This document shows, in pieces, positions 28,041-36,266 of a stretch of 64,000 nt of DNA. The notes below the pieces were generated by a model, which worked only from the letters and a program-made list of their open reading frames with translations, did no database searches and was not told the origin of the DNA. The stretch covers positions 310,001 to 374,000 of the forward strand of contig NZ_WXTX01000002.1 in the NCBI RefSeq assembly GCF_009848685.1, given 5' to 3'. The position numbers and the translations under genes were made by a program. Source of the stretch: Andreprevotia sp. IGB-42 (GTDB lineage: Bacteria > Pseudomonadota > Gammaproteobacteria > Burkholderiales > Chitinibacteraceae). Each line of letters begins with the position of its first letter. Within the stretch, counting starts at the first letter, position 1.

Positions 28041-28057
28041 AAACAAAAAACATCATT

Positions 28058-28072
28058 CTTTATTGAATAAAG
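28058..28072. promoter_or_regulatory. Perfect palindrome upstream of sbp, candidate regulator site
   Basis: CTTTATT-G-AATAAAG is a perfect 7-1-7 palindrome in an AT-rich stretch (28021-28072), 55 bp before the sulfate-binding-protein start. CysB-type sites are AT-rich with TTAT/ATAA halves, so a sulfur-starvation regulator is a reasonable guess but unproven. Confidence 0.4.
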
Positions 28073-28126
28073 ACCGCTCTGGCACACTCCGTCGTGTTCA
28101 TATTCCAAATACGCACGGAGATCGCA

Positions 28127-29137
28127 ATGTCTTATCGCAAACTGTTTGCTGCCCTGACACTGGCCGCTGTTACCACCACCGGCTGGGCCGCCACCGTCGA
28201 GCTGCTCAACGTCTCTTACGATCCGACACGCGAACTCTATCAGGACTACAACAAGGCTTTCGCCAAGTACTGGAAGGCCAAGACCGGCGACGACGTGGTG
28301 ATCAAGCAATCGCACGGTGGCTCCGGCAAGCAGGCACGCTCGGTGCTCGATGGCCTGCAGGCCGACGTGGTGACACTGGCGCTGGCCTACGACATTGACG
28401 AGCTCAACACCAAGGGCAAGCTGCTGGGTGCCGACTGGCAAAAGAAGTACCCGGACAATGCATCCCCATACACCTCGACCATCGTGTTCCTGGTGCGCAA
28501 GGGTAACCCCAAGGGCATCAAGGACTGGAATGATCTGGTCCGCCCGGATATCAAGGTGATCACCCCCAACCCGAAGACATCGGGCGGCGCACGCTGGAAC
28601 TTCCTGGCGGCCTGGGCATGGGCGAAGAAAACCTATGGCAGCGACGACAAGGCGCGTGAATACGTGACCAAGCTGCTGGCCAACGTGCCGATCCTCGATT
28701 CCGGTGCACGCGGTTCCACCGTGACGTTTGCAGAACGCGGTCAGGGCGATGTGCTGCTGGCATGGGAAAACGAAGCGGTACTCGCCGGCAAGGAATGGGG
28801 CCCGGAGAAGTTCGACATCATCGCGCCGAGCATCTCGATCAAGGCCGAGCCGCCGGTTGCCGTGGTCGACAAGGTGGTCGACAAGAAGGGCACCCGCAAG
28901 GTGGCCGAAGCCTACCTGCAGTACCTGTACTCGAAGGAAGGCCAGGAAATCGCCGCGCAGAACTACTACCGCCCGATCGATAAGGAAGTCTACGCCAAGT
29001 ACGCCAAGCAGTTCCCCAACGTAAAGCTGTTTGATATCGACGACGTGTTCGGCGGCTGGACCAAGGCACAGACCACTTACTTCAGCGATGGTGGCGTATT
29101 CGACCAGATCCAGGCTGCCATTGCCGCCAAGAAGTAA
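28127..29137 (+). CDS. sbp: Periplasmic sulfate/thiosulfate-binding protein
   Basis: 336 residues from the ATG at 28127 ([15 protein letters not shown]), with CGGAG upstream. Signal peptide about 1-20 ending [67 protein letters not shown] and ENEAVL are hallmarks of Sbp/CysP. It delivers sulfate to the CysTWA permease, but no cysTWA genes follow here; a peroxiredoxin gene does. It is therefore an orphan binding protein serving a permease encoded elsewhere. Confidence 0.95.
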   Translation: MSYRKLFAALTLAAVTTTGWAATVELLNVSYDPTRELYQDYNKAFAKYWKAKTGDDVVIKQSHGGSGKQARSVLDGLQADVVTLALAYDIDELNTKGKLLGADWQKKYPDNASPYTSTIVFLVRKGNPKGIKDWNDLVRPDIKVITPNPKTSGGARWNFLAAWAWAKKTYGSDDKAREYVTKLLANVPILDSGARGSTVTFAERGQGDVLLAWENEAVLAGKEWGPEKFDIIAPSISIKAEPPVAVVDKVVDKKGTRKVAEAYLQYLYSKEGQEIAAQNYYRPIDKEVYAKYAKQFPNVKLFDIDDVFGGWTKAQTTYFSDGGVFDQIQAAIAAKK

Positions 29138-29211
29138 AAACGACCGACTATGCTGTTCGTGTGCGCTGCCCCTGCGGGCAGCGCCTCAACCATCGAATCA
29201 GGAGTTAGATC

Positions 29212-29850
29212 ATGAGCTTGCGTCTTGGCGATACCGCCCCCGATTTCACCCAGCAATCCTCGGAAGGCGAAATCCGCTTCCACGATTGGGCTGGTGACCA
29301 ATGGATCGTGCTGTTCTCCCACCCGGCGGACTTCACCCCGGTTTGCACCACCGAGCTGGGCTATACCGCCAAGCTGGCCGATGAATTCAAGAAGCGCAAC
29401 GTCAAGCCGCTGGCGGTGAGCGTTGACCCGGTCGATTCGCACGAAAAGTGGATTGCCGACATCAACGAAACGCAGAACACCCGCGTGAACTTCCCGATCA
29501 TTGCCGATGCCGACCGCAAGGTAGCAGAGCTGTACGACATGATCCACCCGAACTCGCTGGCCAACCTGACCGTGCGCACGGTATTCATCATCGACCCGGC
29601 CAAGAAAATCCGCCTGACGCTGACCTACCCGGCCAGCACCGGCCGCAATTTCAATGAAATCCTGCGCGTGATCGATTCGCTGCAGCTCACCGATGGCTAC
29701 AAGGTGGCGACCCCCGCCAACTGGCAGGATGGTGACGACGTGGTGATCGTGCCCTCGCTGCAGGACGAAGCCGAAATCGCCCAGCGCTTCCCCAAGGGTT
29801 ACCGCGCGGTGCGCCCGTACCTGCGCCTGACACCGCAGCCGAACCGCTGA
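29212..29850 (+). CDS. 1-Cys peroxiredoxin (Prx6 family)
   Basis: 212 residues. Peroxidatic Cys45 is in HPADFTPVCTTE. SVDPVDSHEKWIADI and the extended C-terminal domain (VVIVPSLQDEAEIAQRFP) are typical of the Prx6 subfamily. It reduces H2O2 and organic peroxides in the cytoplasm. It follows sbp by 74 bp and precedes a strong terminator, so the two may form a short sulfur/oxidative-stress unit. Confidence 0.95.
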   Translation: MSLRLGDTAPDFTQQSSEGEIRFHDWAGDQWIVLFSHPADFTPVCTTELGYTAKLADEFKKRNVKPLAVSVDPVDSHEKWIADINETQNTRVNFPIIADADRKVAELYDMIHPNSLANLTVRTVFIIDPAKKIRLTLTYPASTGRNFNEILRVIDSLQLTDGYKVATPANWQDGDDVVIVPSLQDEAEIAQRFPKGYRAVRPYLRLTPQPNR

Positions 29851-29897
29851 GCCCTGCCCATGGTTTGACCGCGTAGCAAGCAGATGCGGTCAAGCAG

Positions 29898-29922
29898 GCC
29901 GGGGGCAACCCCGGCTTTTTTT
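29898..29922 (+). terminator. Intrinsic terminator after peroxiredoxin gene
   Basis: Arms GCCGGGG and CCCCGGC with GCAA loop, followed by seven T residues. It lies 20 bp before the EAL gene start, so that gene needs its own promoter or read-through. Confidence 0.9.
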
Positions 29923-29942
29923 ATTGCCATCGAAGACGTCCC

Positions 29943-30782
29943 ATGAGCATACCCACCGAAGACCTTGCCGGGCGGCTGCCGTTGCCGGTACCGCTGCCCA
30001 CGCTGGAAGACTGGCCCAATGCCGACTTCCTGATCGACCCGGCACGCGGCATCACCGTGAAGGCGCTGGGCCTCAATCTGGCCAGCGTGTTCCAGCCCAT
30101 CTTCAACCGTGATGGCAAGGTGATCGCGGAAGAAGCGCTGCTGCGCGCCACGGCACGCGGCAAGCCGCTGCCGCCGATGCAGGCATTCGCCAGCGCGGCC
30201 AGCCAGCAGCTGGTGGCATTCGACCGGCTATGCCGCACCTTGCACCTGCTCAACTGCGCCACGTTCCAGAGTGAGAACACGCGGCTGTTCCTGAACGTGC
30301 ATCCGCAATTGCTGGTGCAGGTGGAATCACGCCATGGCGAGGCATTCGGGCGCATTCTGGACAGCGTGGCCTGGTCGCCAGCACGCATCGTGCTGGAAAT
30401 CACCGAGGACGCGATACCCGATTCACGCGTGGGTCAGGTGCGGGCGGCCATCGAGAGCTACCGCGCCCGTGGCTACGGCATTGCCATCGATGACTTCGGC
30501 TCGCGCCATGCCAACCTGGACCGGCTGTGGACGTTCGAGCCGGACATTGTCAAGGTCGACCGCGAGCTGATTGCCCGCGCCGAGCATTCCGCCCCGCTGC
30601 GCCGCGCGCTGCCCAAGCTGGTGGAGCTGCTGCACGAGCTGGAAGCGGAAGTGGTGGTAGAGGGCATAGAAACCGCCACCCAGCACCAGTTGGCGGTAGA
30701 TGCCGGTGCCGATGCAGTGCAGGGCTTTCATCTTGGCGAACCGCGTTATTTCGGCTCGCCGTCACGGACAGGAGCACGTTGA
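29943..30782 (+). CDS. Stand-alone EAL-domain cyclic-di-GMP phosphodiesterase
   Basis: 279 residues, soluble, one EAL domain: E64-A65-L66 in EEALLRA, LNVHPQLL, EITED, DDFGSRHANLDRL, KVDREL, EGIET and VQGFHLG. The residues expected for metal and substrate binding appear present. The loop-6 motif normally DFGTGYSS reads DFGSRHAN, which may affect dimerisation or activity. Its stop overlaps the ATG of the RBBP9-type hydrolase (TGATG). Confidence 0.9.
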   Translation: MSIPTEDLAGRLPLPVPLPTLEDWPNADFLIDPARGITVKALGLNLASVFQPIFNRDGKVIAEEALLRATARGKPLPPMQAFASAASQQLVAFDRLCRTLHLLNCATFQSENTRLFLNVHPQLLVQVESRHGEAFGRILDSVAWSPARIVLEITEDAIPDSRVGQVRAAIESYRARGYGIAIDDFGSRHANLDRLWTFEPDIVKVDRELIARAEHSAPLRRALPKLVELLHELEAEVVVEGIETATQHQLAVDAGADAVQGFHLGEPRYFGSPSRTGAR

Positions 30783-31357
30783 TGGATTTGATCGAACGCT
30801 GGCTGGATGCCGGCAACAGCGTGGTGGTGGCGCCGGGCTGGCGCGATTCCGGCCCCGAGCACTGGCAGAGCCAGTGGTGCAGCAGCTACCCGCGCTTTTT
30901 GCGCGTGGCGCAGCAGGATTGGGAAGAGCCCACCGCCGCCGACTGGGTGCGCGGGCTGGAAGCCACCATTGCCGCCGCCGCCGGCCGCGTGATCCTGGTC
31001 GCACACAGCCTGGGCTGCGTGACGGCCAGCCACTGGGCTGCGCTGTCGCAACACCGCAGCAAGATCGCCGCCGCCATGTTGGTGGCGCCGGCCGATGTGG
31101 CGCGCGAGGATGTGCCGGCCAGTTTCCGCAGCTTCCTGCCGCTGCCGATTGCGCCGCTGCCGTTCCAGACGCTGCTGGTCGCCAGCGACAACGACCATGC
31201 CTGCTCGCTGGACCGCGCCAGCATCCTTGCCGATACCTGGGGCGGGCAATTGCATACGCTGGCCGGCGCCGGCCACATCAACGTGGATTCCGGCCACGGC
31301 GACTGGCCGGAAGGGCTGAAGCTGCTGCGCCAGCTGTTACGCCGCACGCCGCTTTGA
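30782..31357 (+). CDS. RBBP9/YdeN-family alpha/beta serine hydrolase
   Basis: 191 residues from the ATG at 30782, which overlaps the EAL stop. VVVAPGWRDSGPEHWQSQW at the start, the nucleophile elbow AHSLGC near residue 79, SDNDHACS and a late GHIN give the Ser-Asp-His triad of the RBBP9 family. It is probably a cytoplasmic esterase with unknown substrate. Overlap with the EAL gene suggests co-expression. No known functional link. Confidence 0.87.
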   Translation: MDLIERWLDAGNSVVVAPGWRDSGPEHWQSQWCSSYPRFLRVAQQDWEEPTAADWVRGLEATIAAAAGRVILVAHSLGCVTASHWAALSQHRSKIAAAMLVAPADVAREDVPASFRSFLPLPIAPLPFQTLLVASDNDHACSLDRASILADTWGGQLHTLAGAGHINVDSGHGDWPEGLKLLRQLLRRTPL

Positions 31358-31421
31358 TCGCTGGCGGCGTCCTGCGCCGAAGCCGCTGATCCAGCGGCAC
31401 CCGGCTCGCGCCATGCACATT

Positions 31422-31536
31422 TGGCAGCGAGCCCCCGCGTGGCTGCTGGGGTGGGCGTTTGGCATGGCATCAAGAGCGCTGGTGTTTCATCCGCCAGCAC
31501 AGGCAAGAACCCGGCCAGGCCGGGTTCCTGATGCCG
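31422..31536 (+). repeat. Dispersed composite repeat, copy at 31.4 kb
   Basis: A diverged unit of the family seen at 15.2-15.6 kb. It has GGCAGCGAG, then GCATCAAGAGCGC, GTTTCATCCGCCAGCACAGG and the end hairpin AACCCGGC-CAG-GCCGGGTT followed by CCTGATGCC. It lies in the 215-bp convergent gap between the hydrolase and DUF2917 genes. I see no other element in this gap. Confidence 0.7.
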
Positions 31537-31572
31537 CTTACCCATTGATACGGGTAGGGTAAGGACAAGCGC

Positions 31573-31923
31573 TCACCCATGCCCCGGCCTGGCAAACAGC
31601 GCCATCCCCGGCCGGCTTGCCAGCCATCGCCGCACGCGCTGCCCCAATGGCGTGGGTGCGCCCACGCAAGCGAGCTTGCGCGCGCTCAGCGTGCTGGCGT
31701 GGAGAGCAGTCAACGCCACCCAGCCAGCAGAATCGAGCACATGCACGTTGCCGGCTCGCAGCCTGTAGTGCGGTGCAAACATCCGTTCACCCAGCCATTG
31801 GGGCGATTCGGCCAGCAGCACTTCCCCGCTGGCCACATGCAGCACCGCGCCACGCCTGCCATAGACCGGCAGCGTCTGCCCTGCCATCAGATCGATCTGT
31901 ATTACCTGTGTCTTGTCCCGCAT
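31573..31923 (-). CDS. DUF2917-domain protein
   Basis: 116 residues from the ATG at 31923, with AAGGAGAG upstream. A cupin-like stretch QTLPVYGRRGAVLHVASGEV, then LAESPQWLGERMF, RLRAGNVHVLDSAGWVAL, matches DUF2917 proteins (from memory). No signal peptide. Function unknown. It is divergent from the MocR-type regulator, a pairing I associate with this family, so it may be a target of that regulator. Confidence 0.75.
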   Translation of the reverse strand: MRDKTQVIQIDLMAGQTLPVYGRRGAVLHVASGEVLLAESPQWLGERMFAPHYRLRAGNVHVLDSAGWVALTALHASTLSARKLACVGAPTPLGQRVRRWLASRPGMALFARPGHG

Positions 31924-32024
31924 CACGCTCTCCTTGCTACCGTGCAAACAGCTTATCGGGCAGGGGCAGCGCAAAACAGGCACAGGAAAATGTCGCGTGA
32001 TCCTCAACAGCAGGCATGAAACCC

Positions 32025-32055
32025 ATCTGTTGCGATGCAGTAACGGTTTATCTGT
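32025..32055. promoter_or_regulatory. Direct repeats in the DUF2917/MocR divergent region
   Basis: ATCTGT occurs at 32025-32030 and 32050-32055, 25 bp apart on the same strand and 30-60 bp upstream of the MocR start. MocR regulators often bind spaced direct repeats, so this is a candidate operator. The repeat is short and could be chance. Confidence 0.25.
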
Positions 32056-32084
32056 ATGTGTTCCGGTCCGCAGCAAGGAGGACA

Positions 32085-33524
32085 ATGGCAGCCATGCACA
32101 GCGAACCCCTGTACCGCCAGTTGGCGGGCCATTATCTGCAGGCTATTGCCGCCGGCACCCTTGCAGTGGGCGAGCGCATGCCCTCGGTGCGCGTGCTGAT
32201 GGCGCGGCATGATGTATCGCTCTCCACCGCCCTGCAGGCATGTCGGCTGCTGGAAAGCCGCGGCGTACTGGAAGCACGGCCCCGCTCCGGCTATTTCATC
32301 CGCAAGCCGGTCAAAGCCGCGCTGACACCGGCGCGCGAACCGCTATGCACGGTGCCCGATCCGGCACAGTTCGTCGGTGTACACGCGCGCGTATCGGCCA
32401 TCCTCACGCGCGGGCAGGCCGCCACGGTGCACACCAATTTCTCCGGCGCGGTCGGCGCGCCCGAGCTGTATCCGTATGAAGCATTGCGCAACGCGGCGAT
32501 ACGCGGGCTGCGCCAGCATCCCGATCTGTTCGGCCGCGCCGTGCCACCCAATGGTGCTGCCGTCTTCCGCAATGTGCTGGCGCGGCGGGTGCTGGATGCC
32601 CGCATCAACATCGGTGCGGATGAAATCGTCGTCACGCAAGGCTGCGTGGAAGCGCTCAACCTGGCGTTGCGCGCCGTCGCCCAGCCCGGTGACGTGATCG
32701 CGGTTGAATCCCCCACCTTCTACGGCCTGTTGCAGATACTGGAAAGCCTGGGGCTGCGTGCACTGGAAATCCCCACCAGCCCGCAGACCGGCATCTCGCT
32801 CGAAGCACTGGATCTGGCCGCGCAAACCTACCCGAACATCAAGGGTGTGGTGGTGGTGCCCAACCTGCAAAACCCGCTGGGCAGCATCATGCCCGACAGC
32901 CACAAGCAGAAGCTGGTGCAGTGGTGCGAGGCGCAACAGATTGCGCTGATCGAGGACGATACCTATTCAGCGCTGGGCAACAGCGATGTACCGCTATCCG
33001 CCCTCAAGGCATGGGATCACAGCGGCAACGTGATCTACTGTGCGTCGCTGCACAAGATCCTCGCGCCGGGCATGCGGCTGGGCTGGATCAGCGCGGGCCG
33101 CTGGCAGGCGCGGGTGGAAATGCTCAAGTACGCGCAATCCCGCCCCAACGAAGCGCTGCCGCAGATCGCCGCCGCAGATTACATGGCCTCCAGCGCCTAC
33201 GAGCGCCACCTGCGCCGGCTGCGCACCCGCCTGCGCGAACAGCGCGAACAGATGGCCGATGCGATCGCCAGCTCGTTCCCCGCCGGCACCTGCTTGAGCG
33301 TACCCGAAGGCGGGCTGGCACTGTGGGTGGAAATGCCCGCACAGCGCGAATCGGAAGCGGTATTCGATGCCGCGCTGCAGGCCGGCATCCGTATTGCACC
33401 GGGGGTGATGTTCTCCAACCTCAAGCGCTTCAACCACTTCGTGCGCATCAGTTGCGGCCAGCCGTTCACGCGCGAGGTGGATCAGGCCGTGCGCACGCTG
33501 GCCGCCATCGTGGCGCGGGGCTGA
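32085..33524 (+). CDS. MocR-type regulator (GntR winged helix plus aminotransferase fold)
   Basis: 479 residues from the ATG at 32085, directly after AAGGAGG; an ATG at 32094 is an alternative with longer spacing. The N-terminal GntR winged helix covers about 8-75 (LPSVR-like RMPSVRVLMARHDVSLSTALQA). The fold-type I aminotransferase domain has VVTQGCVEALNLALRA, VVVVPNLQNPLGS, IEDDTYSAL and the PLP lysine in SLHKILAPGMRLGW. It binds PLP or an amino compound to control transcription, probably of the divergent DUF2917 gene. Confidence 0.93.
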   Translation: MAAMHSEPLYRQLAGHYLQAIAAGTLAVGERMPSVRVLMARHDVSLSTALQACRLLESRGVLEARPRSGYFIRKPVKAALTPAREPLCTVPDPAQFVGVHARVSAILTRGQAATVHTNFSGAVGAPELYPYEALRNAAIRGLRQHPDLFGRAVPPNGAAVFRNVLARRVLDARINIGADEIVVTQGCVEALNLALRAVAQPGDVIAVESPTFYGLLQILESLGLRALEIPTSPQTGISLEALDLAAQTYPNIKGVVVVPNLQNPLGSIMPDSHKQKLVQWCEAQQIALIEDDTYSALGNSDVPLSALKAWDHSGNVIYCASLHKILAPGMRLGWISAGRWQARVEMLKYAQSRPNEALPQIAAADYMASSAYERHLRRLRTRLREQREQMADAIASSFPAGTCLSVPEGGLALWVEMPAQRESEAVFDAALQAGIRIAPGVMFSNLKRFNHFVRISCGQPFTREVDQAVRTLAAIVARG

Positions 33525-33534
33525 AGCGCCTCCG

Positions 33535-33617
33535 CTATCCTTCTGGTAACCACTGGAGGAACTCAGCCGGCGAGCTGCCCCCGGGCAACGCGGCCAGCAG
33601 GGTTTTGATGGCGGCTC
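33535..33617. repeat. Second, half copy of the 2.4-kb hairpin element
   Basis: GCCAGCAGGGTTTTG-ATGGCGGCTCTT matches the right arm of the element at 2341-2470 and likewise abuts a minus-strand stop codon (DUF3147). The opposite arm is not recognisable; the left part is diverged or missing. Confidence 0.5.
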
Positions 33618-33968
33618 TTAAAAGAGCACGATGCCCCAGCGCTTGAGCAGCAGCGCAAACAGCGCGAAACACAGCATGGTCATGACCATGCTGGCCGCCA
33701 GCGCCATGCCGAAACCCCAGCGCTGTATCAGCCACGGGAATAGCAGAAACATCGGCAGGGTGGGCACCACGTACCAGAAGGTGTAGTACGCGTGGTTGGC
33801 AATCTTCTCCAGCGGCTGCTTTTCCAGGTACAGCCAGCACAGCGTCAGCACCGTCACCAGTGGCAGCGAGGCCAGCAGCGCGCCGAGCTTGTCGCTGCGC
33901 TTGGCCAGCTCGGACACCAGCACCACCACGGCCGCGGTGATGCCATATTTGAGGATCAGGTAGTACAT
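33618..33968 (-). CDS. DUF3147-family small membrane protein
   Basis: 116 residues from the ATG at 33968 after AGAGGAGG. Four hydrophobic helices: MYYLILKYGITAAVVVLVSELA, LLASLPLVTVLTLCWLYL, ANHAYYTFWYVVPTLPMFLLFPWL and a last one ending FALFALLLKRWGIVLF. It resembles DUF3147 inner-membrane proteins of unknown function. It overlaps the DUF2238 gene by 13 bp and is last in a three-gene overlapping unit. Confidence 0.8.
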   Translation of the reverse strand: MYYLILKYGITAAVVVLVSELAKRSDKLGALLASLPLVTVLTLCWLYLEKQPLEKIANHAYYTFWYVVPTLPMFLLFPWLIQRWGFGMALAASMVMTMLCFALFALLLKRWGIVLF

Positions 33969-34597
33969 GGTGCCTCCTCTCCCGTCTTGCCGCGCTGGCG
34001 GCGGTAATGCAACCACCACAGCAGGCTGCCCAAGGTGGCAGTGAGCATGTCCTTGTGTGCATCCCACATATCGCCCTGCTGGCCGTTATAGGCCTCTGCC
34101 TGACCGGGCGACAGCGTAATGGCAATCAACCACTCGAACCACTCGTACCAGAGGCTGGTGACCATGATGGCGGTGATCGCCACCAGAAAACCGCAGCGGC
34201 AGCTTTGCCGGTAGCGGCGTATCACGTGTGCGGCAATCGGCGGCGTCAGGCAGAAGCCATACAGCAGGTGCACCAGCCGGTCGAAGTGGTTGCGTTGCCA
34301 ACCCAGCACCTGGTTGAGCGAGATGCCCATTGCCGATTGCATCCAGCGCTCGTAGGGTACGTTGGAATACAGCCAGCGTGCAGCGATGCAGTGCGCGGCA
34401 ATGAACAGCGCGATCAGTAGATAATCACGCTCGCTCAGCGGGTAATGGCGGCGATACCACCACAGCGCCACGAAACCGATCAAGGTAAGCGAGCTGTGCA
34501 GCGCTTGCTCTAACGGCCACAGCGGCTTGATCCAGCTGGCGACGAAAACCAGCAGCATGAACGTGGTGGTAGTACGGTACGACGGCAGCAGCCTCAT
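33956..34597 (-). CDS. DUF2238 (YjdF-like) inner-membrane protein
   Basis: 213 residues from the ATG at 34597, overlapping the XRE gene stop (ATGA). Six or so membrane helices. HFDRLVHLLYGFCLTPP, SLWYEWFEWLIAI and the acidic loop GDMWDAHKDMLTATLGSL are DUF2238 features. Function unknown. The HxxDR, E..E and DxxKD residues look like a conserved polar core. Confidence 0.85.
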   Translation of the reverse strand: MRLLPSYRTTTTFMLLVFVASWIKPLWPLEQALHSSLTLIGFVALWWYRRHYPLSERDYLLIALFIAAHCIAARWLYSNVPYERWMQSAMGISLNQVLGWQRNHFDRLVHLLYGFCLTPPIAAHVIRRYRQSCRCGFLVAITAIMVTSLWYEWFEWLIAITLSPGQAEAYNGQQGDMWDAHKDMLTATLGSLLWWLHYRRQRGKTGEEAPCTT

Positions 34598-35340
34598 GCG
34601 CCACGATCCGGCCGGCGCAACACAGCAAAGGATTGCGGCTGCCATTCACGCATGGCCAGCAGCACCCCGGTGCCATGGCGATGCGATAGTGGCACGTTCA
34701 GGCTCTCGCGGTGCAGCTCGGCCAGATCCTGGCGCAAGCGCTGCAGCTTTTGCCGGAACTGCAGCGCCGCCGCTTCGCTGAGCATGCCGTGCAGGAACAG
34801 CATGGTCTCGCCCGGGCCATCAAAACCGGCATCAAGGAAATCCGGCCGGCCCTGCTCGCGGAAGTAGCGCAGTATCGGGCCATCCGCTCGCCAGTCGAAA
34901 TCGCGGGTGATATTGAGGCGGATGCGGTTACCCGGCAACAGCGTGATCAGGCCCATGCGATCGAGCTGCAGCAGCTTGGCAATGCACACCGGTTCGCTCA
35001 GCGTGTAGCTGGCAATGATGTCGGCCATGGTCCAGTGATTGAGCGCGCCCACCGCCACCAGCAGCAACTGGCTATCACTGACGAGCTGCGCCTCCTGCTC
35101 CTCGCTTAGCTGCTGCAGCGCGCTGGCGCGCTCCTGGCTGGCGGCCACCAGCTCGGCCAGCGTGAGATCGGCCAAGGCTGCCAATGCGCACAGCCGGTCC
35201 ACGGCGATGCTGTCGCCACTGAACAGGCGCTTGAGCGTGGGTTCGGACACACCCAGTTGCTGCGCCGCATGGCGGTAGGTGATGCCCAGTGCCTTGAAAC
35301 GCTGTTTGAGGGTATCGAGCAGGCGACGGGTTTCGTTCAT
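34594..35340 (-). CDS. XRE-family helix-turn-helix regulator
   Basis: 248 residues. The helix-turn-helix is at about 10-60 (GITYRHAAQQLGVSEPTLKRLFSG). The rest looks like a winged-helix and coiled sensor region (DLTLAELVAASQERASALQQL, then SYTLSEPVCIAKLLQLDRMGLI). First gene of the unit with DUF2238 and DUF3147, and divergent from the ceramidase-like gene across 128 bp, so it may control either side. Confidence 0.85.
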   Translation of the reverse strand: MNETRRLLDTLKQRFKALGITYRHAAQQLGVSEPTLKRLFSGDSIAVDRLCALAALADLTLAELVAASQERASALQQLSEEQEAQLVSDSQLLLVAVGALNHWTMADIIASYTLSEPVCIAKLLQLDRMGLITLLPGNRIRLNITRDFDWRADGPILRYFREQGRPDFLDAGFDGPGETMLFLHGMLSEAAALQFRQKLQRLRQDLAELHRESLNVPLSHRHGTGVLLAMREWQPQSFAVLRRPDRGA

Positions 35341-35468
35341 GGATTGGAGGCGGTCGGGTATCGTTTTTTGATACCGGGCAGCGTAAATGCTGCGACGTTT
35401 TCCGGCAAGGTTTCATGTGCTGGTCGTTCCCGCCATGCTGCACGCATTCCGTTTACATGGAGAGGACC

Positions 35469-36266
35469 ATGCAACGCAGCAGTGCCGTTTTACCCACATT
35501 GATCACCGTCATGCTGATCGCAGCCATGCTGGCCCACGGCCCGATTGCACAGTGGCAGGATTATCACCGGTTTGCCGATCACCGCAGCTGGCTGGGCGTC
35601 GCCAATGCGGCCGACGTGTTGTCCAACCTGCCATTTGCGCTGGCCGGCCTGTGGGGGCTGCACGGCCTGCTGGGCAAGGATGCAGAAACCGCCTGGGGTA
35701 ACCTGGGCCATGCGGCGCCGGCTTACCTGATCTTCCTGTGCGCATTGCTGGCGACTGCGGTCGGCTCCGCGTGGTATCACTGCGCGCCGGATGACCAGCG
35801 GCTGGTGTGGGATCGCCTGCCGATTGCGCTGGCCTGCGCCGGCTTGCTGGCTGCTGTGCGTGCGGAATCGCGTGCGGGCAGTGCATTCACTGCGCTGCTC
35901 AATGCCCTTGGGCTGTGCGTGCTTGCCATAGCCAGCGTGGCATGGTGGGCATACAGCGACGATTTGCGGCCCTACCTGCTGCTGCAAGCGTTACCGCTGC
36001 TGCTGATTCCGCTGTGGCAATACCAAGCAAGCGCACCGCTTGCCCGCAGGCTGGTGTTTGGCGAGGCACTGGGCTGCTATGTGCTGGCCAAGGGGGCGGA
36101 ACTGGCCGATGCGCAGATCCTGGCGCTGGGGCTGCGAGTCAGCGGACATACGCTCAAGCACCTGCTGGCGGCCCTTGCTGCAGCGTTGATCGTCGCGCAT
36201 CTGCGCACCCGGGTAAGGCAGCGCCACACCCGCCTCAGCGGGCTGGGTTATCCGCGCGCGGCCTAG
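35469..36266 (+). CDS. Ceramidase-like (CREST superfamily) membrane hydrolase
   Basis: 265 residues from the ATG at 35469, with GGAGAGG before it. About seven membrane helices. SAWYHCAPDDQRLVWDRLP and the late SGHTLKHLL supply the Ser/His/Asp and HxxxH residues that bind zinc in alkaline ceramidases and CREST proteins. It could be a lipid amide hydrolase, but bacterial members are uncharacterised. Its last four bases overlap the end of the convergent FUSC gene. Confidence 0.72.
   Translation: MQRSSAVLPTLITVMLIAAMLAHGPIAQWQDYHRFADHRSWLGVANAADVLSNLPFALAGLWGLHGLLGKDAETAWGNLGHAAPAYLIFLCALLATAVGSAWYHCAPDDQRLVWDRLPIALACAGLLAAVRAESRAGSAFTALLNALGLCVLAIASVAWWAYSDDLRPYLLLQALPLLLIPLWQYQASAPLARRLVFGEALGCYVLAKGAELADAQILALGLRVSGHTLKHLLAALAAALIVAHLRTRVRQRHTRLSGLGYPRAA

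Noticed and set aside
30700-31389. 229-codon plus-strand frame across the RBBP9-type hydrolase
   Set aside because: It overlaps the hydrolase in another frame and lacks any motif; the hydrolase frame has a clear GxSxG-like elbow and coupled start.
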